From: Evtepia gabavorous
GTDB lineage: Bacteria > Bacillota > Clostridia > Oscillospirales > Oscillospiraceae
NCBI RefSeq assembly: GCF_003425665.1
Contig: NZ_QQRQ01000002.1
Coordinates: 62,001 to 126,000 of the forward strand
DNA: 64,000 bases
Direction: 5' to 3'
Part shown: piece by piece, positions 48,511 to 56,672 of the stretch
How the letters are laid out: each line of letters opens with the position of its first letter
Numbering within the stretch: the stretch's first letter is position 1
Translations under genes and position numbers: made by a program
The notes under the pieces: model-generated
Told to the model about the DNA's origin: nothing
What the model saw: the letters and a program-made list of their open reading frames with translations, nothing else
The model's database searches: none

Positions 48511-50616
48511 GTGGACGACGCGGTGTGGAAGCAGACCTGGGGGGAGGCTCTGAATCAGCAGCAGGCGGCGGCGGTCCAGGCTGCCGACGGGCCGGTGCTC
48601 CTGCTGGCTGTGCCGGGCAGCGGGAAAACCACGGTGCTCATCCACCGCCTGGGCTATCTGATGGACTGCCGGGGGATTCCCCCGGAGCGGATTCTCACAG
48701 TGACCTACACGGTGGCGGCCACCCGGGATATGCGCGCCCGGTTTGCCCGGACCTTTGGAGAGGACCGGGCCAGCCGGCTGGAGTTTCGCACCATCAATGG
48801 CCTTTCCGCCCGGATCATTCAGTATTACGAGCGGGCCATGGGCCGACGGGCTTTTCAGCTGGTCACCGACGAGGGGACACTCTCCTCCCTGGTGGGGGAA
48901 CTGTTCCGGGCGTGCACTGGGACCTTTGCCACAGAGAGCACCATCAAGGGGCTGCGGACCGCCATCACCTACGGAAAGAACCGGCAGATGTCCCGGGAGG
49001 AGATGGAGGCGTTGTCCACCGGGGAACTGCCTGTGGCCCAGGTTTATCAGGCCTATTGCCGGGTGCTCCGGCAGCGGGGCTGGATGGACTATGACGATCA
49101 GATGGTGTACGCGGCGCAGATTCTCCGGCGGCATGGGGAGATTCTGGCCTACTTTCAGGAAAAATACACCCATCTCTGTGTGGATGAGGCCCAGGATACC
49201 TCCCGCATTCAGCATACCATTCTCCGTCTGCTGGCGGGAAGGCGGCGAAACCTCTTTTTGGTGGGGGATGAGGACCAGAGCATCTATGGGTTTCGGGCGG
49301 CGGAACCTGGGGCTCTGCTGCGGTTTGAGCGGGATTACCCCGGCGGGCGGGTCCTTTTCCTGGAGAAGAATTACCGCTCCACCCAGACCATTGTGACGGC
49401 GGCGGATGGGTTTATCCGCCAGAATCACAACCGGCGGGACAAGCACATGACCGCAGCCCGGGGCCCGGGACCTGCCCTGGAGGAACTATGGGTCTATGAC
49501 CGGGCGGCGCAGTATGCCTATCTGGCCCGTCTGGCCCGGGACTGCCCACAGGAGACCGCTGTTTTATACCGAAACAATGAGAGCGCCCTGCCGGTGCTGG
49601 ACCTGCTGGACCGGCAGGGCATTGCCTGCCGGTGCCGGCAGATGGACGGAACCTTTTTCACCCACCGGGTGGTCCGGGATATGGCGGACTTTTTTACCTT
49701 TGCGGTCAACCCGGCGGATGGAGCGTGCTTTCTGCGGATGTACTACAAGCTGCGGGCGGGGATCACCAAGGGCGCCGCGCAATGGGCGGTTCAGACGGTC
49801 GTGGCGGGGGAGAGCCTGCTGGATGTGCTGTCCCAGTGTCCCGGCCTGTCCCAGTGGAGCAGGGGCCAATGCCGGGCCCTCTCCGTCCACTTTGCCCGGC
49901 TGCGGGAGGAGCGGGGGGACTGGGCCGTGGACCGGCTCCGCCACGCCATGGGGTATGGGGAGTACCTGAAGGAGCGGGGCGGCGATCTGGGTAAGCTGGA
50001 TATTTTAGAGGCACTGGGACGCCATGTGCCCAATTTGGGGGCCCTTCTGGACCGCCTGGAGGAACTGCGGACGCTGGTGCGGCAGGAGAGACAGGGGCCT
50101 GCACAGGGGCTGATCCTCTCCACCATTCACGCCAGCAAGGGGTTGGAATACCAACGGGTGATCCTGATGGATGTGGCGGACGGACTACTGCCCTTGGTGG
50201 AGGCGCCGGTGGGGAGGAACCCTGACCCGGCGGCGGTGGAGGCCTATGAGGAGGAGCGCCGGCTCTTCTATGTGGGGATGACCCGAGCCAAGGAGACACT
50301 GGCGGTGTTTCGCTTTCAAAAGCCCGGCCTGGCCAGCGCCTTTTCGGAGGCCCTCTTTCCCCCAAAAGCCAAGTCCCAGCCGGTCCGGGCCCGTCCGAAG
50401 CCGGCGGAGGACAGTCGGGCGGAAGGGGCACCCGACGGAACAGGGTATTTCCCCGGCGTTTCCGTGACCCACCGGACCTTTGGCAGCGGGAAAGTGGTCA
50501 GCCGGCAGGGGGACATTGCCACCATCCTGTTTGAGGGGGGACAGGAGAAGCGCATCGCCCTCTCCGTGGCGCTCCGGCGGCGGCAGCTGTGGAGGAGCCG
50601 GGAGAAAACCGGATAA
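48511..50616 (+). CDS. ATP-dependent DNA helicase, UvrD/PcrA-like (SF1A)
   Basis: 701 residues. Q motif LNQQQAAAVQ, Walker A AVPGSGKTTVLI, motif II LCVDEAQDTSR, motif III GDEDQSIYGFRAA, motif IV KNYRST, motif V STIHASKGLEY, motif VI YVGMTRAKETL. Unwinds DNA 3'-5' in repair or replication. The C-terminal part has a Tudor-like end (VTHRTFGSGKVVSRQG) as in PcrA. A second, larger PcrA elsewhere cannot be excluded. It starts at GTG (48511) with a GGGGG-rich site. Confidence 0.9.
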   Translation: MDDAVWKQTWGEALNQQQAAAVQAADGPVLLLAVPGSGKTTVLIHRLGYLMDCRGIPPERILTVTYTVAATRDMRARFARTFGEDRASRLEFRTINGLSARIIQYYERAMGRRAFQLVTDEGTLSSLVGELFRACTGTFATESTIKGLRTAITYGKNRQMSREEMEALSTGELPVAQVYQAYCRVLRQRGWMDYDDQMVYAAQILRRHGEILAYFQEKYTHLCVDEAQDTSRIQHTILRLLAGRRRNLFLVGDEDQSIYGFRAAEPGALLRFERDYPGGRVLFLEKNYRSTQTIVTAADGFIRQNHNRRDKHMTAARGPGPALEELWVYDRAAQYAYLARLARDCPQETAVLYRNNESALPVLDLLDRQGIACRCRQMDGTFFTHRVVRDMADFFTFAVNPADGACFLRMYYKLRAGITKGAAQWAVQTVVAGESLLDVLSQCPGLSQWSRGQCRALSVHFARLREERGDWAVDRLRHAMGYGEYLKERGGDLGKLDILEALGRHVPNLGALLDRLEELRTLVRQERQGPAQGLILSTIHASKGLEYQRVILMDVADGLLPLVEAPVGRNPDPAAVEAYEEERRLFYVGMTRAKETLAVFRFQKPGLASAFSEALFPPKAKSQPVRARPKPAEDSRAEGAPDGTGYFPGVSVTHRTFGSGKVVSRQGDIATILFEGGQEKRIALSVALRRRQLWRSREKTG

Positions 50617-50622
50617 CCTGAG

Positions 50623-50650
50623 AACAAGCCCTGCAAAAGCAGGGCTTGTT
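50623..50650. terminator. Bidirectional terminator between the helicase and the phosphodiesterase
   Basis: A 12-bp perfect stem (50623-50634 with 50639-50650), loop AAAA, flanked by T on both strands. The minus-strand gene stops at 50651. Confidence 0.85.
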
Positions 50651-51223
50651 TCAATCGGATAGAATGTTTTCCTTGGAGGGTGGCGGCAGAACCTCCCAGT
50701 GAAATGTTTCTCCCTCCAAGGTCAGCCAGCGGAAGAGCCCGTCCTCATAGAGCAGGCAGCTGTGAGGGGACCCGCCCCGGGGCAGAGAGACCGAGCCGGG
50801 ATTGGCGCAGAACAGATCTCCCACCCACTGCCAGGAGGGAATGTGGGTGTGCCCGGACAAAAGGACCTGGGCGGCCCCGATGGGGGGCGGATTGTGGGGG
50901 CCATACCGATGGCCATGGGTCAAAAAGACGGACAGGCCCTCCCAGGAAACGGTGGCGGAACCGGCGTACATGGGAAACGCCGGCCCCAGGGCGCCCGCGC
51001 CGCGGTCACAGTTTCCCTCTACCCACAGAATCTCCCGGGCCAGGGGGCGGAGCAGCTGGATGACCTGATGGGGGTCGTATTCATACTGGGGAGCATAGGA
51101 CCCGGAATAGACCAAGTCCCCCAGCAGGATAAGCTGCTGGGCGCCTTCCTGCTGATAGCGTTCCAACAGCTGCCGGCAGAACCGGGCGGAACCATGGAGA
51201 TCGGACGCGATGAGTCGCTTCAT
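50651..51223 (-). CDS. yfcE: YfcE-family metallophosphoesterase
   Basis: 190 residues. Calcineurin-like motifs in order: SDLHGS, LLGDLV, VEGNCDRG, FLTHGHRYG and LSGHTHIP, all metal ligands present. YfcE in E. coli hydrolyses phosphodiesters in vitro with Mn; the biological substrate is unknown. GAGGTGATT precedes the ATG at 51223. Confidence 0.88.
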   Translation of the reverse strand: MKRLIASDLHGSARFCRQLLERYQQEGAQQLILLGDLVYSGSYAPQYEYDPHQVIQLLRPLAREILWVEGNCDRGAGALGPAFPMYAGSATVSWEGLSVFLTHGHRYGPHNPPPIGAAQVLLSGHTHIPSWQWVGDLFCANPGSVSLPRGGSPHSCLLYEDGLFRWLTLEGETFHWEVLPPPSKENILSD

Positions 51224-51328
51224 GGGGAATCACCTCGCAGCTTAGTATACCGAATTTGCCGCCAAAGAGCAAGCAGAGGAAAAAGACCGGAAATCCAAGA
51301 TTTTTCTCTGTTCCCTGGCGCAGGGACA

Positions 51329-51337
51329 TGGTATAAT
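51329..51337 (+). promoter_or_regulatory. Extended -10 promoter of the multi-Cys gene
   Basis: TGGTATAAT (51329-51337), about 40 bases before the ATG at 51379; no clear -35. Confidence 0.55.
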
Positions 51338-51378
51338 GAACCCGTCCGCGAAAACCAAACACCACGGAGGTGGCTTTT

Positions 51379-52005
51379 ATGATAGAAGACGCAAAACGAT
51401 CCATTGCCTTTCTTTGTCCAGTCTGCCGGCAGCCGGTGATCTTGGAGAGGACGGTGTTTCAGCTGGCGGCATCCGGCAGCCGGCTGCCCTGTCCCTGCGG
51501 GAAATCCGCCCTTACCGTCTCCCTGATGGGGGACCAGGTCCGCCTGACGGTGCCCTGCCTGTTTTGTGAGCAGGAGCATACCGTGTCCTGCTCCACAGCG
51601 GCGTTCCTCCAGGAGAAGACGCTGGCCTTTTCCTGCGCCAATTCCGGGCTGGACTGCTGCTATGTGGGGGAAGAGGCGTCGGTCTTTGCCGCCATGCGGC
51701 GGCTGGAGGAGACGGTGGATGTGCTGGAGTCAGAGGCGGGCGCCCAGGGAACCTTTCTCAACGACCTGGTGATGGAGGAAATCCTGGGAGAACTGCGGGA
51801 CATTGGCCGGCGGGGCGGCATCTCCTGTACCTGCGGATGCAGGGAGTGGAAGCTGAAGATCAATTACAGTTCGGTGGAGCTGTTCTGCGCCCAGTGCGGC
51901 GGTGCGCTGAAACTCCCTGCGGCGACCATGTCGGACATTGAGGACCTATGTTGTAAGCCGACGCTTACCATTCGGGGCGGGAAACCGCCGGAAGATGCCA
52001 AGTGA
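51379..52005 (+). CDS. Multi-cysteine zinc-ribbon-like protein, unknown function
   Basis: 208 residues with about 18 Cys, mostly as pairs: CPVC, CPCG, CLFC, then CANS...CC, CTCGC and CAQCG. This suggests two or three zinc sites. No membrane or signal segment. A CGGAGGT site lies before the ATG at 51379; an earlier GTG is inside the site. I do not recognise a characterised relative. It lies just before the Cys/Gly-rich small protein. Confidence 0.7.
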   Translation: MIEDAKRSIAFLCPVCRQPVILERTVFQLAASGSRLPCPCGKSALTVSLMGDQVRLTVPCLFCEQEHTVSCSTAAFLQEKTLAFSCANSGLDCCYVGEEASVFAAMRRLEETVDVLESEAGAQGTFLNDLVMEEILGELRDIGRRGGISCTCGCREWKLKINYSSVELFCAQCGGALKLPAATMSDIEDLCCKPTLTIRGGKPPEDAK

Positions 52006-52111
52006 GAAAATAAAAAAACGCTCCCAACCTGGGCGCACATCCAGGCACCTGCGGCATAAGATGGACTGAGATCGCAAGACGGTCTCCATCTCTGACAGGA
52101 GGTAATTGTCT

Positions 52112-52315
52112 ATGTGTTGTAACAACGGTTGGGGTGGTAACAGCTGCCTGTGGATCATTCTGATCCTGATCATCATCTTCTGCTGCGGCTGTGGTTCGAA
52201 CAGCGGCTGTGGGAATAACTGCGGGTGTGGCTGCGGCTGTGGCTGCGGCAACAACTGTGGTTGCGGGAATAATTGCGGCTGCGACTGCGGCAACAACTGC
52301 GGCTGCGGCTGCTAA
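52112..52315 (+). CDS. Small Cys/Gly/Asn-rich protein with one hydrophobic segment
   Basis: 67 residues: a short N-terminus with three Cys, a hydrophobic segment at about residues 13-23 (LWIILILIIIF), then a 44-residue tail made almost only of Cys, Gly and Asn, with 17 Cys as CG and NNCG repeats. Total 20 Cys (30%). AGGAGGT is 8 bases before the ATG, so it is a real gene, not just repeat DNA. Such proteins in spore formers are sometimes labelled 'chorion class high-cysteine' and could form cross-linked coat material or bind metals; function unproven. Confidence 0.7.
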   Translation: MCCNNGWGGNSCLWIILILIIIFCCGCGSNSGCGNNCGCGCGCGCGNNCGCGNNCGCDCGNNCGCGC

Positions 52316-52356
52316 GACACGTACCATAGCCTGCGCACGTTCCTGCGTCACCGGCA

Positions 52357-52390
52357 GAGAGCAGCCCCGGGATATTCCGGGGCTGCTCTC
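52357..52390 (+). terminator. Hairpin after the Cys-rich gene
   Basis: A perfect 14-bp stem GAGAGCAGCCCCGG / CCGGGGCTGCTCTC, loop GATATT. T run is poor. Confidence 0.75.
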
Positions 52391-52435
52391 CCTGGCCGGG
52401 GAAGGAAAAAATTTTGAAAAAATGAAAAATAAGAC

Positions 52436-52464
52436 TTGCATTTTGTCTCTCCGTGTGCTATTAT
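52436..52464 (+). promoter_or_regulatory. Promoter of tRNA-Arg
   Basis: TTGCAT (52436-52441), 17 bases, TATTAT (52459-52464), 22 bases before the tRNA. Confidence 0.8.
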
Positions 52465-52485
52465 CTAAAAGCTGTCAGTTGACAT

Positions 52486-52562
52486 GCGGCAGTAGCTCAG
52501 TTGGATAGAGTAACTGGCTACGAACCAGTAGGTCGGGGGTTCGAGTCCCTCCTGCCGTACCA
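52486..52562 (+). tRNA. tRNA-Arg (anticodon ACG)
   Basis: 77 bases with encoded CCA. Acceptor GCGGCAG/CTGCCGT, anticodon stem ACTGG/CCAGT with loop CTACGAA giving anticodon ACG, T arm GGGGG-TTCGAGT-CCCTC. A34 is expected to be edited to inosine, reading CGU/CGC/CGA. Followed directly by a terminator. Confidence 0.95.
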
Positions 52563-52603
52563 AGCGCCTTCAATTTTTGGATTGAGGGCGCTTGTTGTTT
52601 TTA
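52562..52603 (+). terminator. Terminator of tRNA-Arg
   Basis: Stem of 13 pairs AAGCGCC-TTCAAT / ATTGA-GGGCGCTT with loop TTTTGG, then a T-rich tract. Confidence 0.85.
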
Positions 52604-52616
52604 TACGTTAAAAAGT

Positions 52617-52655
52617 ACGCCGTGGACAACGGCACAGAGGTCCACGGCGTTTTTT
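52617..52655. terminator. Bidirectional terminator after the exonuclease-BRCT gene
   Basis: ACGCCGTGGAC / GTCCACGGCGT (52617-52627 with 52640-52650) with T5 on the plus side and TTTTT a few bases out on the minus side. The minus-strand gene stops at 52657. Confidence 0.82.
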
Positions 52656-52656
52656 A

Positions 52657-53718
52657 TCAGGGTTTTGTTGCGGCGGCGCGGGGTTCTGCAGGCAAAGTAT
52701 GGTGCAGAGAGCCCTGTAAAAGACGAAAGAATTCTGCTTCCGTGAGAAGGCAGAGGTTGGACTTCCCCTCAGCAAGAATGGCCCTGGCCTTTTCCTCCTT
52801 GTTGCTGACGGTGGCGGTTCCTCCTGGTCCATCGTATTGCCGTCCCACCACAAGAAAATCGGTTTTTCGGGAGACTGCGGTTTTGATGACCGCCCCCACG
52901 TTGACCGCCCGCTGCATGGCCTCCCGCCGGTCGATGGAGAGTTCCCCGGTGAAGACCACCGCCTTCTGATAGAGCGGGTGCTTCGGGTCGAAGAAGCTCA
53001 CCTGGGGCCGGATTTCTTTGGGCCGGATGGGAGGACGGTACGCAGGCGAAACCCGTGGCTTACGCCGCTGGGACGGGGGCTGGGGGGCGACAGGAAGGGC
53101 CAGATCGGCCACCTCCTGAATGCGGATATGGGGCTGGGAGAAACAGAATTCCCCTAAGTTGAGACAGTGATTTGCCTGGATGCAGGCGATGGCGATCTGG
53201 GCGCAGGCCACAGCGTCGCATTCCGCGTTATGGTGGTGGGTGAGGGGAATGGCCAGGGCTTGGGCGCAGGCGGCCAGGTTCTTCCGGCCGGGGACCAAGT
53301 CCCGGGCCATGGCAATGCTGTCGATGTACTTAAAATCGGCGTATTGCCGGACGTAGGGGTCGCCGTAGGCCGCCAGAGAGGCCTTGATGACGGACATATC
53401 AAACCGGGCATTGTGCGCGATGAGGGCTTTGCCGGCCAGGAGGGGATGCAGCTCCTGCCAGACGGTGAGAAAATCCGGGGCGTGTTCCGTGTCCTCCGGG
53501 TAAATTCCGTGGACATGAATGTTGCCCTGGTCATATCTGTTGCCTGGCGGCTGGATCAGGTGGTGGGTGGTGGCGACCACCCTCAGCCCCACCACAAAGG
53601 CCAGGCCCACCGCGCAGGCACTGTTGGGGTCGCTGGTGGCTGTCTCAAAATCAATGGCGACAAAGTCCACATGTTGGTTGGCGGAAAGGGGGAGCGACTG
53701 TTTGTCGCGAACATCCAT
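52657..53718 (-). CDS. DnaQ-like 3'-5' exonuclease with BRCT domain
   Basis: 353 residues. The DEDDh exonuclease part (about 15-185) has VAIDFETAT (Asp, Glu), LIAHNARFDMSVI (Asp), YIDSIAMARDL and HHHNAECDAVACAQI (His, Asp). A proline-rich linker follows and then a BRCT domain (about 245-335: KAVVFTGELSIDRREAMQRA, TDFLVVGRQ). This is the stand-alone DnaQ-BRCT type of Firmicutes, probably DNA repair or proofreading. CGGAGTGA precedes the ATG. Confidence 0.9.
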   Translation of the reverse strand: MDVRDKQSLPLSANQHVDFVAIDFETATSDPNSACAVGLAFVVGLRVVATTHHLIQPPGNRYDQGNIHVHGIYPEDTEHAPDFLTVWQELHPLLAGKALIAHNARFDMSVIKASLAAYGDPYVRQYADFKYIDSIAMARDLVPGRKNLAACAQALAIPLTHHHNAECDAVACAQIAIACIQANHCLNLGEFCFSQPHIRIQEVADLALPVAPQPPSQRRKPRVSPAYRPPIRPKEIRPQVSFFDPKHPLYQKAVVFTGELSIDRREAMQRAVNVGAVIKTAVSRKTDFLVVGRQYDGPGGTATVSNKEEKARAILAEGKSNLCLLTEAEFFRLLQGSLHHTLPAEPRAAATKP

Positions 53719-53801
53719 GGGGGATCACTCCGTTCGTCTTCTGTGCTGGGATTTGCAGGGGGAACCGGGAGGAACACAAGCCCCTCCGCAGATCCTTTCT
53801 T

Positions 53802-53829
53802 ATTATAGTATCCTGGTTTGACTTGTCAA
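53802..53829 (-). promoter_or_regulatory. Promoter of the exonuclease-BRCT gene
   Basis: On the minus strand TTGACA (53824-53829) and TATAAT (53802-53807) with 16-base spacing, about 85 bases before the ATG. Confidence 0.8.
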
Positions 53830-53970
53830 GCTGAGGGAGATTGGATTTAGGAGCACGGCGCGGAATGCTGACAGGATGACAGAAAAAGCGGTAGACTTCA
53901 TGGCAAAAATTTGATATCATGACAAAAAAGGACCCGATTTGACCCAAAAATGCCAGAGGAGGGCGGAGCC

Positions 53971-56217
53971 ATGCGAGAAAGAATCCGACGGAACGTGGGC
54001 CTTGGGATGGCGGTCATTTTGCTGGTTTCCTCTCTGGGGGTGCCGCCGGCGTCCGCGGGGACGGTGCGGGAGGGAAAGTCCCTGGCGGAGGCGGAGATGG
54101 ACGTCCGCTCCGGGCCTGTGGAGTACAACGGGAGTGAGCAGAAGCCAAAGGTTTCGATTCATTTGGACGGTGTGCCTTTGCGGGAGGGGGTCGATTACCG
54201 GCTGTCCTATGCAGACAATCTGGATGCTGGGACCGCTGTGGTGATGGCAACAGGGACCGGCGCGTACCACGGCAGCCGGGAGGCAAAGTTTACCATTCTG
54301 CCCAGAACAGTATCTGCGCAGGCGCTTCAAATCGAAGCGGGCTGTCAGAAGGAATATGATGGAACAACGAAGGCTTCCCCAACGGTTTCCGTCCAGGTGC
54401 TGCCGGGGGACCAGGTGGAGGTGCGCTGTACAGCGGCCTATGACACCTGTTTCGTGGGCAGGGAAAAAACGGTCACGGTGTCTGGACTGCACTTTGGTGG
54501 CCCGGATGGGGACAATTACAGGCTGGAGACGTCGGACCTGGTACTAAAGACCACGGGACAAATCACCCCCCAACTGCCGGACTTCCAAAAGTCTGCTGCA
54601 TTGGCCAAGGGGCATTCCCTGGACCTGCGAACCCTTTTCACGGACGCCTGGAAGGGGGAGGCACGGTTTCAGCTGACTGGCGAGGCCCTGGGCTGTACCT
54701 TGCAGGGGACAACCCTCACAGCGGGGCAGACACTTGGGACCGTCAAGCTGCAGGTGACGATGACTGGCTGGGATGAAAACGGAGACGGAATAGACGAGTA
54801 CTCCGGGGACAGCGGCATTGACTACCTGACTGTGACGGTGGTGGATAAGGAAAGCCAGCCGCCTGGGAACGGCGGCGGGGTGGGGCAGCCTGGATTTTCC
54901 CTCCAGGGTCCCACTGCGGTGACCTACGGGCAGAGCATCTCCTTCCAAACCACTGGCGGGGCCGGCACCGGAAAGGTGACCTTCTGGGTGGAGCCCCGCA
55001 GCGGGCGGGGAGCGGCCACCATAGACAGCAACGGGGTTCTTCAAGGGACCCAGACGGGAAGCGTGCTGGTATACGCCAAGAAAGACGGAGACGACCGCTA
55101 TGAAAGCATCCAGGCAGACCCCATAGAGGTGACCATTCGCCCGGCAAAGCTGACCATTCAGGTTCACAACAAAACCGCCGCTGTGGGCGATCCGGTTCCA
55201 GCCCTGACCCAGGCGGATTACACGGTCTCCGGTTTGGTGGGGCGGGACACCCTGGCCAAGGCCCCCACCCTCTCCTACGGTGCTGCCCCCAACCTCTCCC
55301 TGCCGGGGGTGGTCCCCATTCAGGCGGCCGGCGCAGTCGCCCCGGCGGGGGACAACTATGATCCCAACATCACCTATGTGCCAGGCACCCTGACCATCCG
55401 GGAGGTTCCGGTCTATCCCATCACCGTTGCCGCGATGGTGAACGGAGCGGTGGCCACGGACTGCCAGGCGGCGGAGCCGGGGACCACGGTGACCCTCACG
55501 GTGCGTCCTGCGGAGGGATTCCGGCTGGAAAAGCTGACCGCCGCCAGCGGGGGGCGCGCCCTTTCCCTGCGAAAAACAGCGGAGAGGGTGTATACCTTTT
55601 CCATGCCGGAGGGGGCGGTGACGGTGACCGCGCAGTTTGTCCAGGAGACACCGGAACAGGGCCCCTTCCCCTTTACGGACGTGCCAGAGACAGCCTGGTA
55701 CTATGACAGTGTGGTCTATGTCTACACGCACGGTCTGATGAACGGCACAGGTCCCACAACCTTTCAGCCCAATGCACCCACCACCCGGGGCATGGTTGTG
55801 ACCATTCTCTATCGCATGGAGGGAAGCCCCGAGGCGGCCAGCTGGTCCCCCTTTGGAGATGTAGACCCCAACGCCTACTATGCCGCGCCGGTGGCCTGGG
55901 CGGCGTGGAACGGCATTGTCAATGGGTATAGTGCCACTACCTTTGGTCCCCAGGACCGGGTAACCCGGGAACAGTTGGCAGCAATCCTGTACCGTTACGC
56001 CGAGTATAAAGGATGTGAGGTCTCTCAGCGGGGAGACCTGACGCAGTTTGTGGATGCCGGACAGATCCATACCTACGCCAGGGAAGCCCTCTCCTGGGCC
56101 AACCGGATGGAACTGATCCAGGGCAAGGGCAAAGGCATTCTGGATCCCAGAGGACTGGCAGCCCGAGCGCAGGTGGCCGCCATGCTCCAGCGGTTCCAGG
56201 AAAAAATTCTGGCTTGA
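53971..56217 (+). CDS. Secreted surface protein with MBG/YDG-like repeats and three SLH domains
   Basis: 748 residues. A signal peptide (basic MRERIRR, hydrophobic GLGMAVILLVSSLG, cleavage after ASA) opens it. The middle has Ig-like beta domains of the YDG/MBG type (YNGSEQKPKVSI, KEYDGTTKASPTV, LTIQVHNKTAAVGD). Three S-layer homology domains end it (about 565-620, 630-685, 695-748; FTDVPETAWYYDSVVYVYTHGL, TFQPNAPTTRG and relatives), which bind pyruvylated cell-wall polymer. Likely a wall-attached adhesin or structural protein. GGAGGGCGG precedes the ATG at 53971. The third SLH domain is more divergent. Confidence 0.88.
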   Translation: MRERIRRNVGLGMAVILLVSSLGVPPASAGTVREGKSLAEAEMDVRSGPVEYNGSEQKPKVSIHLDGVPLREGVDYRLSYADNLDAGTAVVMATGTGAYHGSREAKFTILPRTVSAQALQIEAGCQKEYDGTTKASPTVSVQVLPGDQVEVRCTAAYDTCFVGREKTVTVSGLHFGGPDGDNYRLETSDLVLKTTGQITPQLPDFQKSAALAKGHSLDLRTLFTDAWKGEARFQLTGEALGCTLQGTTLTAGQTLGTVKLQVTMTGWDENGDGIDEYSGDSGIDYLTVTVVDKESQPPGNGGGVGQPGFSLQGPTAVTYGQSISFQTTGGAGTGKVTFWVEPRSGRGAATIDSNGVLQGTQTGSVLVYAKKDGDDRYESIQADPIEVTIRPAKLTIQVHNKTAAVGDPVPALTQADYTVSGLVGRDTLAKAPTLSYGAAPNLSLPGVVPIQAAGAVAPAGDNYDPNITYVPGTLTIREVPVYPITVAAMVNGAVATDCQAAEPGTTVTLTVRPAEGFRLEKLTAASGGRALSLRKTAERVYTFSMPEGAVTVTAQFVQETPEQGPFPFTDVPETAWYYDSVVYVYTHGLMNGTGPTTFQPNAPTTRGMVVTILYRMEGSPEAASWSPFGDVDPNAYYAAPVAWAAWNGIVNGYSATTFGPQDRVTREQLAAILYRYAEYKGCEVSQRGDLTQFVDAGQIHTYAREALSWANRMELIQGKGKGILDPRGLAARAQVAAMLQRFQEKILA

Positions 56218-56221
56218 GAAA

Positions 56222-56258
56222 GCGCTTTGCCGGACGGGGCCCCCGTCCGGCAAAGCGC
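56222..56258 (+). terminator. Hairpin terminator after the SLH gene
   Basis: An 18-bp perfect stem (56222-56239 with 56241-56258) immediately after the stop codon. Not followed by a T run. Confidence 0.75.
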
Positions 56259-56306
56259 CGAAGGGACAGGGGAGAAAAACTTTTTGCAAAAAATGAAAAA
56301 TTCTCC

Positions 56307-56334
56307 TTGACAAATTCAAAAACGATGCTATAAT
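56307..56334 (+). promoter_or_regulatory. Promoter of tRNA-Gln
   Basis: TTGACA (56307-56312), 16 bases, TATAAT (56329-56334); a strong consensus promoter. Confidence 0.88.
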
Positions 56335-56381
56335 AAATTTTGCTCGCGTGAGTTGCCCAAGTTAAAAACGCGACATGCCAT

Positions 56382-56455
56382 AGCGGGATTGTGTAAGGGT
56401 AGCACGACAGACTCTGACTCTGTTTGTGAGGGTTCGAATCCTTCTCCCGCTGCCA
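56382..56455 (+). tRNA. tRNA-Gln (anticodon CTG)
   Basis: 74 bases with encoded CCA. Acceptor AGCGGGA/TCCCGCT, D stem GTGT/GCAC, anticodon stem ACAGA/TCTGT with loop CTCTGAC (anticodon CTG), T arm GAGGG-TTCGAAT-CCTTC, discriminator G. Reads CAG codons. Confidence 0.93.
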
Positions 56456-56501
56456 AAGAAAGCGACCTAAAGATTGTTTTAGGTCGCTTTCTTTATTTTT
56501 G
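56455..56501 (+). terminator. Terminator of tRNA-Gln
   Basis: A 17-bp stem, AAAGAAAGCGACCTAAA with TTTAGGTCGCTTTCTTT, 6-base loop, then ATTTTTG. Confidence 0.92.
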
Positions 56502-56672
56502 TGATTCAACTTACAGAGAGATGGGTAGAAAACTACTTCCGATTCAAATTGAGAGGACCGGGTGTCCGTGTCCCGCGTGAAACAAAACGCTGTGTCCGGA
56601 TGGTCAAAAAATACTTGCAGTGTTTCCCGGAGGATCGATCCGTTGCGCTGATAGATATTCCTTTATGGATGC

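Noticed and set aside
52200-52315. A simple DNA repeat (GGCTGCGGC) without coding function
   Set aside because: It is inside a frame with a near-consensus binding site, an ATG at the right distance and a hydrophobic segment, so coding is more likely.
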